A DNA stretch of 64,000 bases from Streptomyces sp. KL109B (GTDB lineage: Bacteria; Actinomycetota; Actinomycetes; Streptomycetales; Streptomycetaceae), in the NCBI RefSeq assembly GCF_030766935.1, contig NZ_JASERL010000003.1:310001-374000 (forward strand), read 5' to 3'. Position numbers and translations under genes: made by a program. Below are positions 53,580 to 61,590 of the stretch, piece by piece. The notes under the pieces were generated by a model, which was not told where the DNA came from, made no database searches, and was given only the letters and a program-made list of their open reading frames with translations. How positions within the stretch are numbered: position 1 is the first letter of the stretch; each line of letters starts with the position of its first letter.

Positions 53580-53658
53580 GGCGGCCTCCTCGGGGTCTGC
53601 CTCCAATTTAGTTGAACGGTGAACATTCAGCAAGTCGCCGACTATTCCCGGGCATGCG

Positions 53659-53692
53659 AAAGGCCCGGACGCCGTGGGGCGTCCGGGCCTTT
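53659..53692 (-). terminator. 15-bp hairpin terminator after SseB gene
   Basis: Perfect stem AAAGGCCCGGACGCC / GGCGTCCGGGCCTTT with a 4-base loop; on the minus strand it ends in TTT. It sits 35 bases after the stop of the SseB gene and could also block upstream read-through. Confidence 0.85.
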
Positions 53693-53722
53693 TGAAGAGC
53701 GCGTCCAGGCCTTTTGAAGAGC
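53679..53722. repeat. 22-bp tandem duplication overlapping the terminator
   Basis: Two copies of a unit starting GCGTCC and ending TTTTGAAGAGC differ at one base. The first overlaps the right arm of the terminator hairpin, so the duplication partly copied the terminator. Confidence 0.8.
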
Positions 53723-53727
53723 GGGGG

Positions 53728-54183
53728 TCAGCCGTACATGCGGCGCATCGCGAAGTCGACCATCTCCTCGACCGCCTTCGCGTCGAAGACCATCCGGTGC
53801 TCACCCTCCATGTCGAGGACGAAGCCGTAGCCGGTGGGCAGCAGGTCGATCACCTCGGCGCCGGTGATGACGAAGTACTTGGACTCCTTGCCCGCGTATC
53901 TGCGCAGCTCCTTGAGCGTGCTGAACATCGGGATCACCGGCTGCTGGGTGTTGTGCAGCGCGAGGAACCCGGGGTTGTCGCCGCGCGGGCAGTAGACCTT
54001 CGACGAGGCGAAGATCTGCTGGAAGTCCTCGGCGGACATCGAGCCCGTGGTGAAGGCCCGGACCGCGTCCGTGAGCGAGGGCGGCGACGGCTCCGGGTAG
54101 AGCGGGCCGGCCTGCTGCCCGTACCCGCCCTGCGGCGGCGCGTACTGCTGCCCGGCACCCGGGCTCTGGTCGTAGCCGTACAT
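53728..54183 (-). CDS. SseB domain protein
   Basis: The 151-residue protein starts MYGYDQSPGAGQQYAPPQGG, a Gln/Gly/Pro-rich N-terminus, followed by an SseB-type domain (residues about 40-148; KVYCPRGDNPGFLALHNTQQ, VIPMFSTLKELRRYAGKES, VIDLLPTGYGFVLDMEGEH). ATG 54183 is preceded by a poor ribosome binding site. Streptomyces SseB-like proteins are of unknown function; the domain is named after Salmonella secretion proteins. Confidence 0.82.
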   Translation of the reverse strand: MYGYDQSPGAGQQYAPPQGGYGQQAGPLYPEPSPPSLTDAVRAFTTGSMSAEDFQQIFASSKVYCPRGDNPGFLALHNTQQPVIPMFSTLKELRRYAGKESKYFVITGAEVIDLLPTGYGFVLDMEGEHRMVFDAKAVEEMVDFAMRRMYG

Positions 54184-54276
54184 GAGGGAAAGACTACCGA
54201 GGCCCGTGGGGCTGCGGGGCGGGAGCACCAAGGCGCCGCGTTCGTCACAGATGGGCCACTGGGGGTTGATTCTTAT

Positions 54277-54313
54277 TACCGACGGGTAGCATCCTGGTGG
54301 TTACTAGTTGGTA
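54277..54313 (+). promoter_or_regulatory. Two TAC-N6-GTA boxes upstream of acyl-CoA dehydrogenase
   Basis: TTACCGACGGGTAG (54276-54289) and TTACTAGTTGGTAT (54301-54314) share a TTAC(C/T)-N4-GGTA core, 25 bases apart. They lie in an AT-richer stretch 30-60 bases before the ATG. This looks like a paired operator for a TetR-type fatty-acid regulator; which one is unknown. TTGATT (54266) and TAGCAT (54287) may form the promoter, though spacing is short (15 bases). Confidence 0.45.
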
Positions 54314-54340
54314 TGCGTACGAGGACACGGAGCCGTCGCC

Positions 54341-56179
54341 ATGGGGCACTACAAGTCGAATCTCCGCGACATCGAGTTCAACCTCTTCGAGGTGCTCGAC
54401 CGCGACAAGCTGTACGGCACCGGCCCGTTCGGGGACATGGATGTCGACACCGCCAAGAGCATCCTCGAAGAGGTCGCCCGCCTCTCCGAGAACGACCTGG
54501 CGGAGTCCTTCGCGGACGCCGACCGCAACCCGCCGGTCTTCGACCCGGAGACCAACACGGCGCCGGTCCCCGACTCCTTCAAGAAGTCGTACAAGGCCTT
54601 CATGGACGCCGAGTACTGGCGCCTCGGCCTGCCCGAGGAGATCGGCGGCACCACCGCCCCGCGCTCCCTCATCTGGGCCCACGCCGAGCTGATCCTGGGC
54701 GCCAACCCGGCGATCTGGATGTACTCCTCGGGCCCGGCGTTCGCCGGCATCCTCTTCGAGGAGGGCAACGAGCGGCAGAAGAAGGCCGCCGAGATCGCCG
54801 TCGACAAGCAGTGGGGCTCGACGATGGTGCTGACCGAGCCGGACGCCGGTTCGGACGTCGGCGCCGGCCGCACCAAGGCCGTCGAGCAGGCGGACGGCTC
54901 CTGGCACATCGAGGGCGTGAAGCGCTTCATCACGTCCGGTGAGCACGACATGTCGGAGAACATCCTCCACTACGTCCTCGCCCGCCCCGAGGGCCACGGC
55001 CCGGGGACGAAGGGGCTTTCGCTGTTCCTGGTGCCCAAGTACGAGTTCGACTGGGAGACCGGCGAGCTGGGCGAGCGCAACGGCGTCTACGCCACCAACG
55101 TCGAGCACAAGATGGGCCTCAAGGCCTCCAACACGTGCGAGATGACCTTCGGCGACCAGCACCCCGCCAAGGGCTGGCTGATCGGCGACAAGCACGACGG
55201 CATCCGCCAGATGTTCCGCATCATCGAGTTCGCCCGCATGATGGTCGGCACGAAGGCGATCTCGACGCTGTCGACGGGCTACCTCAACGCCCTCGAGTAC
55301 GCCAAGGAGCGCGTCCAGGGCGCCGACCTCGCCAAGAGCACGGACAAGACCGCGCCGAAGGTCACCATCACGCACCACCCCGACGTACGCCGCTCCCTGA
55401 TGACGCAGAAGGCGTACGCGGAGGGCATGCGGACCCTGGTGCTCTACACGGCCTCCGTGCAGGACGCGATCCAGGTCAAGGAGGAGGCGGGCGAGGACGC
55501 GGCCGCCGAGCACGCGCTCAACGACCTGCTCCTGCCGATCGTCAAGGGCTACGGCTCCGAGAAGGGCTACGAGCAGCTCGCGCAGTCGCTGCAGACGTTC
55601 GGCGGCTCCGGGTTCCTCCAGGAGTACCCGATCGAGCAGTACATCCGTGACTCGAAGATCGACACGCTCTACGAGGGCACGACGGCCATCCAGGGCCAGG
55701 ACTTCTTCTTCCGGAAGATCGTCCGCAACCAGGGCGCCGCGCTGAACACGCTCTCCGAGGAGATCAAGAAGTTCCTCGCCGTGGAGACCGGTGGCGAGGA
55801 GCTGACGGCGGCCCGCGAGGCGCTCGGCAAGTCGGCGTCCGAGCTGGAGGCCATCGTCGGCCTCATGATCAACGACCTGGTCGCCACCGAGCAGGACGTG
55901 AAGTCCATCTACAAGGTGGGCCTCAACACGACCCGCCTGCTGATGGCCTCCGGCGACGTCGTCGTCGGCTACCTGCTCCTCAAGGGCGCGGCCGTCGCCG
56001 CCGAGAAGCTGGCGGCCGGCGCCGCGGGCAAGGATGTCGCGTTCTACCAGGGCAAGATCGCCGCGGCGAAGTTCTTCGCGGCGAACGTCCTGCCGGGCGT
56101 CACCGGTGCGCGCAAGCTCGCGCAGACGACGAGCGAGTCGGGCGTCGACCTGATGGACCTCGACGAGGCGTCCTTCTAG
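54341..56179 (+). CDS. Acyl-CoA dehydrogenase
   Basis: The 612-residue flavoprotein begins [19 protein letters not shown], the start of the long-form FadE-like family. It has the FAD signature [19 protein letters not shown], the catalytic region around [23 protein letters not shown] with the acidic base, and a C-terminal extension of about 180 residues beyond the ordinary acyl-CoA dehydrogenase fold. It catalyses the first step of fatty-acid beta-oxidation. It appears monocistronic, with a terminator 15 bases after the stop. Confidence 0.94.
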   Translation: MGHYKSNLRDIEFNLFEVLDRDKLYGTGPFGDMDVDTAKSILEEVARLSENDLAESFADADRNPPVFDPETNTAPVPDSFKKSYKAFMDAEYWRLGLPEEIGGTTAPRSLIWAHAELILGANPAIWMYSSGPAFAGILFEEGNERQKKAAEIAVDKQWGSTMVLTEPDAGSDVGAGRTKAVEQADGSWHIEGVKRFITSGEHDMSENILHYVLARPEGHGPGTKGLSLFLVPKYEFDWETGELGERNGVYATNVEHKMGLKASNTCEMTFGDQHPAKGWLIGDKHDGIRQMFRIIEFARMMVGTKAISTLSTGYLNALEYAKERVQGADLAKSTDKTAPKVTITHHPDVRRSLMTQKAYAEGMRTLVLYTASVQDAIQVKEEAGEDAAAEHALNDLLLPIVKGYGSEKGYEQLAQSLQTFGGSGFLQEYPIEQYIRDSKIDTLYEGTTAIQGQDFFFRKIVRNQGAALNTLSEEIKKFLAVETGGEELTAAREALGKSASELEAIVGLMINDLVATEQDVKSIYKVGLNTTRLLMASGDVVVGYLLLKGAAVAAEKLAAGAAGKDVAFYQGKIAAAKFFAANVLPGVTGARKLAQTTSESGVDLMDLDEASF

Positions 56180-56193
56180 ACCCTGTCGTGGTG

Positions 56194-56229
56194 AAGGCCC
56201 GCCGTCCCCCGCACGGGACGGCGGGCCTT
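56194..56229 (+). terminator. 15-bp hairpin terminator of acyl-CoA dehydrogenase
   Basis: Perfect stem AAGGCCCGCCGTCCC / GGGACGGCGGGCCTT with a 6-base loop, followed by TTTCC. It ends 25 bases before the M18 peptidase ATG. Confidence 0.85.
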
Positions 56230-56254
56230 TCCGCGCCTGGCCTACCCTTTGCTC

Positions 56255-57553
56255 ATGAACACCGCCTCCCGCCCCTTCGATCGTGGGCACACCGACGACC
56301 TGATGTCCTTCCTCGCGGCGAGCCCCACGCCGTACCACGCCGTGGCCAACGTGGCCGCGCGCCTGGAGAAGGCGGGCTTCCAGCAGGTCGCGGAGACCGA
56401 CGCGTGGGACGGGAGCAGCGGGGGCAGGTTCGTCGTCCGCGGCGGCGCGATCATCGCCTGGTACGTGCCGGAGGGCGCCGCCGCCCACACCCCGTTCCGG
56501 ATCGTCGGCGCGCACACCGACTCCCCGAACCTGCGCGTGAAGCCGCAGCCCGACATGGCGAGCAACGGCTGGCGGCAGATCGCCGTCGAGATCTACGGCG
56601 GTCCGCTGCTCAACTCGTGGCTGGACCGGGATCTGGGGCTCGCGGGTCGCGTCTCCCTCCGCGACGGCACCGAGCGGCTCGTCAACGTCGACCGCGCCCT
56701 GCTGCGCGTACCGCAGCTCGCCGTGCACCTGGACCGCTCCGTCACGACGGACGGCCTCAAGCTGGACAAGCAGCGCCACATGCAGCCCATCTGGGGGCTC
56801 GGCGGCGACGTGCACGAGGGCGACCTGATGGCGTTCCTGGAGGACGAGTACGGGCTCGGCCGCGGTGACATCACCGGCTGGGACCTCATGACGTACGCGA
56901 TCGAGGCGCCCTCCTACCTGGGCCGCGACAAGGAACTCGTCGCCGGGCCCCGCATGGACAACCTGCTGTCCGTGCACGCGGGCGCCGCCGCCCTCGCCGA
57001 GGCCGCCAAGCGGGAGGACCTCCCGTACATCCCCGTGCTCGCCGCCTTCGACCACGAGGAGAACGGCTCGCAGTCCGACACCGGCGCCGACGGCCCGCTG
57101 CTCGGCGGCGTGCTGGAACGTTCCGTGTTCGCGCGCGGCGGCTCGTACGAGGACCGGGCGCGCGCCTTCGCCGCCACGATCTGCCTCTCCTCGGACACCG
57201 GGCACGCCGTGCACCCCAACTACGGCGAGCGCCACGACCCGACGCACCACCCGCGCGCGAACGGCGGCCCCATCCTCAAGGTGAACGTCAACAACCGCTA
57301 CGCCACGGACGGCAGCGGCCGGGCCGTGTTCGCGGCGGCGTGCGAGAAGGCGGGCGTGCCGTTCCAGTCGTTCGTGTCGAACAACGCGATGCCGTGCGGC
57401 ACCACGATCGGCCCGATCACCGCGGCCCGGCACGGCATCAAGACCGTCGACATCGGCGCCGCGATCCTGTCCATGCACAGCGTGCGCGAACTGTGCGGCG
57501 CCGACGACCCGTTCCTGCTGGCGAACGCGCTGACGGCCTTCCTGGAGGGCTGA
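56255..57553 (+). CDS. M18 family aspartyl aminopeptidase
   Basis: The 432-residue zinc peptidase has the M18 layout: IVGAHTDSPNLRVKPQP (metal ligands His and Asp), YGGPLLNSWLDRDLGLAG, PRMDNLLSVHAGA, FDHEENGSQSDTGADGPL with Glu-Glu, and CGTTIGPITAARHGIKTVDIGA with the last ligands. It removes N-terminal Asp/Glu or other residues from peptides in the cytoplasm. ATG 56255 is chosen over TTG 56249 by conservation of the start MNTASRPFDRGHTDDL. It stands alone between terminators. Confidence 0.95.
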   Translation: MNTASRPFDRGHTDDLMSFLAASPTPYHAVANVAARLEKAGFQQVAETDAWDGSSGGRFVVRGGAIIAWYVPEGAAAHTPFRIVGAHTDSPNLRVKPQPDMASNGWRQIAVEIYGGPLLNSWLDRDLGLAGRVSLRDGTERLVNVDRALLRVPQLAVHLDRSVTTDGLKLDKQRHMQPIWGLGGDVHEGDLMAFLEDEYGLGRGDITGWDLMTYAIEAPSYLGRDKELVAGPRMDNLLSVHAGAAALAEAAKREDLPYIPVLAAFDHEENGSQSDTGADGPLLGGVLERSVFARGGSYEDRARAFAATICLSSDTGHAVHPNYGERHDPTHHPRANGGPILKVNVNNRYATDGSGRAVFAAACEKAGVPFQSFVSNNAMPCGTTIGPITAARHGIKTVDIGAAILSMHSVRELCGADDPFLLANALTAFLEG

Positions 57554-57614
57554 GTACCGCCTCCAACTGCGGTGTGATGCGGAGGGGTTCGGGGGTACCC
57601 GGGCCCCTCACGCA

Positions 57615-57656
57615 TTTCCGTACGCACCTTTCCGTACGCACCTTTCCGTACACACC
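57615..57656 (+). repeat. Three tandem 14-bp units before DUF6458 gene
   Basis: TTTCCGTACGCACC occurs three times (the last with A for G). The array ends 16 bases before the ATG of the small membrane protein and probably overlaps its promoter or leader. Confidence 0.95.
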
Positions 57657-57672
57657 GCAGGAGGCGGGCCTC

Positions 57673-57900
57673 ATGAGTCTGGGAGGTTGCATCATCCTGG
57701 TCGCCGTCGGCGCGATCCTCGCGTTCGCGACCGACTGGCACATGGAGAGCGTCAACCTCGACCTGGTCGGCTGGATCCTGATGATCGTCGGCCTGATCGG
57801 GGTGTTCGTGTTCCGCAGCGTCGGGCGGCGCCGGGGCCTTGTGCCACCGGCCAACCGCACCACCGTGATCGAGGACGAGCGGGACCACCGGCACATCTGA
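57673..57900 (+). CDS. Two-helix membrane protein (DUF6458-like)
   Basis: The 75-residue protein has two hydrophobic helices (CIILVAVGAILAFATDW and LVGWILMIVGLIGVFVF), separated by HMESVNLD, and an Arg-rich cytoplasmic tail. AGGAGG lies 8 bases before the ATG. The layout matches the DUF6458 small membrane proteins of actinobacteria. Function unknown. Confidence 0.85.
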   Translation: MSLGGCIILVAVGAILAFATDWHMESVNLDLVGWILMIVGLIGVFVFRSVGRRRGLVPPANRTTVIEDERDHRHI

Positions 57901-57967
57901 GCGCACGCCCGGCGATATTCTCGAACGTCAGCGATGTCGGTCGGGTCCGCCAGGAGAGTGCACGTAC

Positions 57968-60874
57968 ATGGAGTTCCAGCTCCTCGGTCCCGTGTCGATC
58001 AACGGCGGTGCGGGGCCCGTGCCGCTCGGGCCCGCCAAGCGGCGCAGCCTGCTGGCGACGCTGCTGCTCAGATCGCCCGCCGCGGTCTCCGTCGACACGC
58101 TCACCGAGGCGCTGTGGGAGGACGAGCCGCCGCAGCACGCGCGCACCGTCATCCAGGGGCATGTGTCCCGACTGCGCGCGCTGATGTCCGAGGCGGGACT
58201 CGACGCGTACGAGGTGGAACTGACCACGCACGGGCGGGCGTACGCGGTTCAGCTGCCGGAGACGCTGCTCGACACGCGCCGCTTCGAGGACCTGGTGACG
58301 CTGGCCGGGCGCCAGCGCGACCCGGCGGACGCGGCGCTGATGCTGCGGGAGGCGCTCGCGCTGTGGCAGGGGCCGGCGTTGGGCGGCACCGTCGGTACCG
58401 CGCCGCTGCTCGCCGCCGCGGGTGCCCTTGAGGAGCGCAGGCTCGCCGCGGTCGAGCAACTCGCCGCCGTGTACGCCGTGTTGGGTGAGCACGAGCGGGC
58501 CGTGGCGCTGCTGAGCCGGGAGGCCGTCGCGCAGCCGTTGCGGGAGCCGCTGATATCCGCGTTGATCCGGGCGTTGTACGGGGCGGGGCGGCAGGCCGAT
58601 GCCCTGGACCAGTATCACCGCACCCGTAGGGAGCTGGCCGAGGCGATGGGGGTTGATCCGGGGCCGGTGTTGCGGGAGGCGTACGAAGGGGTGTTGGCGG
58701 GTGGTGGTGGGGCGGGGCCCGCCGGGGGTTCGGCTCGGCCCCCGTTGCCTACGCCGCGGGGCTCTGCCCCGGACCCCGCTGCTCAATCGCCGCAGGGGCT
58801 TGATTTGGCCGCGCCCGGCGCTCATGCACCGCAAGGGCTTGAAATGCCGGCACCCGCGCCGCAGGGGGTTGAGGTGTCCGCGCCCGGCGCTCATGCACCG
58901 CAGGGGCCCGATTTGTTGCCGCGGGTGCCGCGTGGGTTTTATGGGCGGTGGGGGGAGTTGGGGGCGTTGGGGCGGGCTGTTGGGGGTGTGGGGGCGCCCG
59001 TTGTGGTGGTTACCGGGCCTGCCGGGGTTGGGAAGACCTCGCTTGTTGTGCACTGGGCGCATGGGTGCGTCGAGGAGTATCCGGGTGGGCGGCTCTTCGC
59101 CGATCTGCGGGGGCACAGTGGCGGTGCGGGCGAGCAGGGCGTCCGGCCCGTCGACGTACTGCGGGAGTTCCTGCTCGCGCTCGGTGTGGAGGCCGCGGCG
59201 GTGCCCGGGTCGGAGGATGCCGCGGCCGCCATGTTCCGGTCCCTCGTGAAGGGGCGGCGGATGCTCGTCGTGCTCGACAACGCGAAGGACTCGGCGCAGG
59301 TGCGGCCGTTGCTGCCGGGCGGAGCCGACTGCGTCACCGTCGTCACCAGCCGCACCCGGCTCGACGGCGTCATGGCCTCGGACTGGGCGACCCCGGTACC
59401 CGTCGACGTGCTCGGCGAGGACGACGCCGCGGGGCTGCTCGCCGCGACGCTCGGCACGGACGCCGGTGACGACGAGGCCGTAAGGGAAGTGGCGCGGCTC
59501 TGCGACGGGTTGCCGCTCGCGCTGCGCATCGCCGCCGCCCGGCTCCGGGGCCGTCGGCACTGGACCGTCGCCGACCTGGCCGGGGAACTCGCCGATGAAG
59601 ACGGCCGGTTGACATTGTTGGCCGCCGAGGACACCGGGGTCGAGGCCGCCCTGCGTGCCTCCGTCGCCCGGCTCGCGCCCGCCGACGTCGGGCTGCTCGG
59701 CGCGCTCGGGCACGCGTTCACGCGGGAGAGCGACGCGTACGTCGCCGCGGCCGCCGCCGGAATCCCGCTCGCCGAGGCCCGCGCGGGACTCGACCGGCTC
59801 GCCGCCGCCCACCTCGTCCAGGAGGCCGCGCCCGGCCGCTACGGACTGCACGATCTCGTACGGCTCTACGCGCGCGGCCTGCCCCGCGAGGAAGCGCCCG
59901 AGGCGGTCACCCGGCGCCTGGTCGACCACTGGCTGCGGGCCCAGCACGCCGCCGTCGACGTGTTCGACCCCACCGGTGCGCGGACCGTGGCGCTGCCCGA
60001 AGGGTGCGGAGGGGAGGCGACCGTCCCCGCGTTCGCCGAGCGCGACGCCGTGTTCGGCTGGTTCCTCGCGGAGCAGGAGTCGCTGATGGGGGCCGTCGCC
60101 GCCGCCGGCCGGCTCGGCGACGAGGACCGCACCTGGCGGATCGCCGCCCTGCTGTGGCCGCTCGTCCACTGGCACCCGCACCCCGGCTGGCAGCAGCCGC
60201 TGCGCACGGCGCTCGCCGCGGCCGAACGGATCGGCTCCACCCAGGGCATCGGCTGGCTGCGGGCCGTCACCGGCATGCTGTTCGTGGAGACCGGGCAGTT
60301 CGCGCGGGCCGAGACGCTGCTGGCCGGGGCGGTGGCGCCGCTGCGCACCTTCGCGCCCGAAGTCTCCTGCCAGGTCCTCGTCATGCTCGCCGTCGCCCGC
60401 CACCGGCACGGCGACCCGGCCGGCATGCTCGACGCGCTGGCCGACGCGGCGCACGACGCCCGCACCGCCCACCATCCGATCGCCGAAACCCTGGACCACT
60501 ACCACGCCACCCATGTCGCCCTCGCCGAAGGCGACTTCGCGAAGGCGGCCGAGCACACGACCCGCTGCCTCGCCGCCGTCCCGGAGAACGAGATCGCCGG
60601 CTGGCGGCCGCTGATCTGGGAGTCGTACGGCATCGCCCTGCACTACAGCGGACTGCACCAGGAGGCCCGCGAGGCGCTGCTCGCCGCCGTGGCCGCCAAC
60701 GAGGAGGAGGACCTCCCGGCGCGCACGGTGCGGACGCTGTCCCGGCTCGGGGACGTCGCCGCGGTGCTCGACGAACCGGACTCGGAGGCCGCGTACCGGG
60801 CCAGGGCGGAACAGCTTCGCCAGTCCCTCACACCCTCAGCACATACCCTCTCACCTGCGACAACGGCGCGTTAG
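57968..60874 (+). CDS. AfsR/SARP-type regulator (BTAD, NB-ARC, TPR)
   Basis: The 968-residue protein starts MEFQLLGPVSINGGAGPVPL. The N-terminal OmpR-type DNA-binding domain covers about residues 1-95 (KRRSLLATLLLRSPAAVSVDTL), and a bacterial transcriptional activator domain covers about 100-245. A linker of about 60 residues contains repeat copy 13 and degenerate units. An NB-ARC ATPase follows (P-loop VVVTGPAGVGKTSLVVHWAHG near residue 340; LVVLDNAKDSAQVRPLLPGG), then TPR-like helices. Such proteins are pathway-specific or global antibiotic regulators. The next gene is a lipoprotein with GTTAG repeats in front. Confidence 0.93.
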   Translation: MEFQLLGPVSINGGAGPVPLGPAKRRSLLATLLLRSPAAVSVDTLTEALWEDEPPQHARTVIQGHVSRLRALMSEAGLDAYEVELTTHGRAYAVQLPETLLDTRRFEDLVTLAGRQRDPADAALMLREALALWQGPALGGTVGTAPLLAAAGALEERRLAAVEQLAAVYAVLGEHERAVALLSREAVAQPLREPLISALIRALYGAGRQADALDQYHRTRRELAEAMGVDPGPVLREAYEGVLAGGGGAGPAGGSARPPLPTPRGSAPDPAAQSPQGLDLAAPGAHAPQGLEMPAPAPQGVEVSAPGAHAPQGPDLLPRVPRGFYGRWGELGALGRAVGGVGAPVVVVTGPAGVGKTSLVVHWAHGCVEEYPGGRLFADLRGHSGGAGEQGVRPVDVLREFLLALGVEAAAVPGSEDAAAAMFRSLVKGRRMLVVLDNAKDSAQVRPLLPGGADCVTVVTSRTRLDGVMASDWATPVPVDVLGEDDAAGLLAATLGTDAGDDEAVREVARLCDGLPLALRIAAARLRGRRHWTVADLAGELADEDGRLTLLAAEDTGVEAALRASVARLAPADVGLLGALGHAFTRESDAYVAAAAAGIPLAEARAGLDRLAAAHLVQEAAPGRYGLHDLVRLYARGLPREEAPEAVTRRLVDHWLRAQHAAVDVFDPTGARTVALPEGCGGEATVPAFAERDAVFGWFLAEQESLMGAVAAAGRLGDEDRTWRIAALLWPLVHWHPHPGWQQPLRTALAAAERIGSTQGIGWLRAVTGMLFVETGQFARAETLLAGAVAPLRTFAPEVSCQVLVMLAVARHRHGDPAGMLDALADAAHDARTAHHPIAETLDHYHATHVALAEGDFAKAAEHTTRCLAAVPENEIAGWRPLIWESYGIALHYSGLHQEAREALLAAVAANEEEDLPARTVRTLSRLGDVAAVLDEPDSEAAYRARAEQLRQSLTPSAHTLSPATTAR
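58757..58803 (+). repeat. 47-bp double-hairpin repeat, copy 13 (AfsR-like linker)
   Basis: Forward, in sense, CTGCTCAATCGCCGCAG subtype, translated [16 protein letters not shown]. It is followed by three degenerate 3' ends (CCGCAAGGGCTTGA, CCGCAGGGGGTTGA, CCGCAGGGGCCCGA). Confidence 0.93.
58811..58910 (+). repeat. 69-bp in-frame duplication in AfsR-like linker
   Basis: The 23-base block GCGCCCGGCGCTCATGCACC plus GCA occurs at 58811 and again at 58880, 69 bases (23 codons) apart, translated APGAHAPQG twice. The units look like decayed partial copies of the 47-bp element. Confidence 0.85.
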
Positions 60875-60887
60875 TCAGGTGTTAGCG
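60870..60887 (+). promoter_or_regulatory. Direct heptamers GTTAGTC/GTTAGCG, possible SARP box
   Basis: GTTAGTC and GTTAGCG are separated by 4 bases, an 11-base period like that of SARP binding sites. The first overlaps the stop codon of the AfsR-like gene. They precede the lipoprotein gene by about 70 bases. No well-spaced -10 was identified 8 bases downstream, so the assignment is tentative. Confidence 0.35.
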
Positions 60888-60958
60888 GAACGGCAGCGGC
60901 GGGCGGCAGGGTCGTAGGCGTACACCGACCGCACCACCGCCACGGGGGATTCATCACC

Positions 60959-61561
60959 ATGCGTACCGCCCTGCGTAAGAAGTCCGTGTTCGCCGCTGCC
61001 GCCGTCGCGGCGCTCGCGTTCTCGCTGACCGCCTGCAACGACGGCTCCGGCACCGAGGACAGCGGCGCCGCCGCGTCCGCGTCGAGCAGCGCGAGCGCCG
61101 AGAGCAGCCCCGGCGCCGACTCCACCGAGGGCAAGCCCGCCGCCGAGGGCGACCAGAACCAGAGCGGCTCCGCCGGCGGCTCGGACACCTCCGGCGGCTC
61201 GGACTCCGCCGCCCCGGCCGAGGGCTCCGGCACCGGTGAGGACACCGGCGCCCACGGCGAGTGCGTCAACACCGGTGGCGCCGACGGCTGTTACGAGGGA
61301 AAGCTGTCCTATCTGGCCGACCACAAGATGATGGTCGACAACCAGGCCTTCGACGTCGCCGACAGCACCAGGATCCTCGGCGCCGCGGCGATCTGCGGGC
61401 CGTCGGACGGCTCGGTGTCGACCGACGACAACAACACGGGCACGACCCCGTGCACGTACGACCAGCTGGTGCAGGCCGCCAAGATGGGCACCGTCAAGGT
61501 GCGGGTCAACAAGGACTCGGAGGGCGTCGCCGCCACGGTCGCCGAGATCTATCACCCGTAA
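60959..61561 (+). CDS. Lipoprotein next to AfsR-like regulator
   Basis: The 200-residue protein has a lipobox LTAC (Cys near residue 26) followed by a Ser/Ala/Gly/Glu-rich low-complexity spacer of about 70 residues. A C-terminal domain contains four Cys (GECVNTGGADGCYEGKL, AAICGPSDGS, TTPCTYDQL), enough for two disulfides. It lies 84 bases after the AfsR-like gene on the same strand. Function is unknown; the position suggests it is a target of, or co-regulated with, that regulator. Confidence 0.78.
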   Translation: MRTALRKKSVFAAAAVAALAFSLTACNDGSGTEDSGAAASASSSASAESSPGADSTEGKPAAEGDQNQSGSAGGSDTSGGSDSAAPAEGSGTGEDTGAHGECVNTGGADGCYEGKLSYLADHKMMVDNQAFDVADSTRILGAAAICGPSDGSVSTDDNNTGTTPCTYDQLVQAAKMGTVKVRVNKDSEGVAATVAEIYHP

Positions 61562-61572
61562 CCGGAGCGCCC

Positions 61573-61590
61573 GGCCCCGGGCTTGGGGCC
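61573..61590. terminator. Short hairpin between convergent genes
   Basis: GGCCCC-GGGCTT-GGGGCC could form a 6-bp stem between the lipoprotein stop and the NHL gene stop, which it touches. It is a weak candidate for a bidirectional terminator. Confidence 0.35.

Noticed and set aside
54245..57478. 1077-codon open frame on the minus strand
   Set aside because: It lies antisense to both acyl-CoA dehydrogenase and the M18 peptidase, which have clear motifs; its translation is low-complexity.
57752..60658. 968-codon open frame on the minus strand
   Set aside because: Antisense to the AfsR-like gene; Pro/Arg/Gly-rich without motifs.
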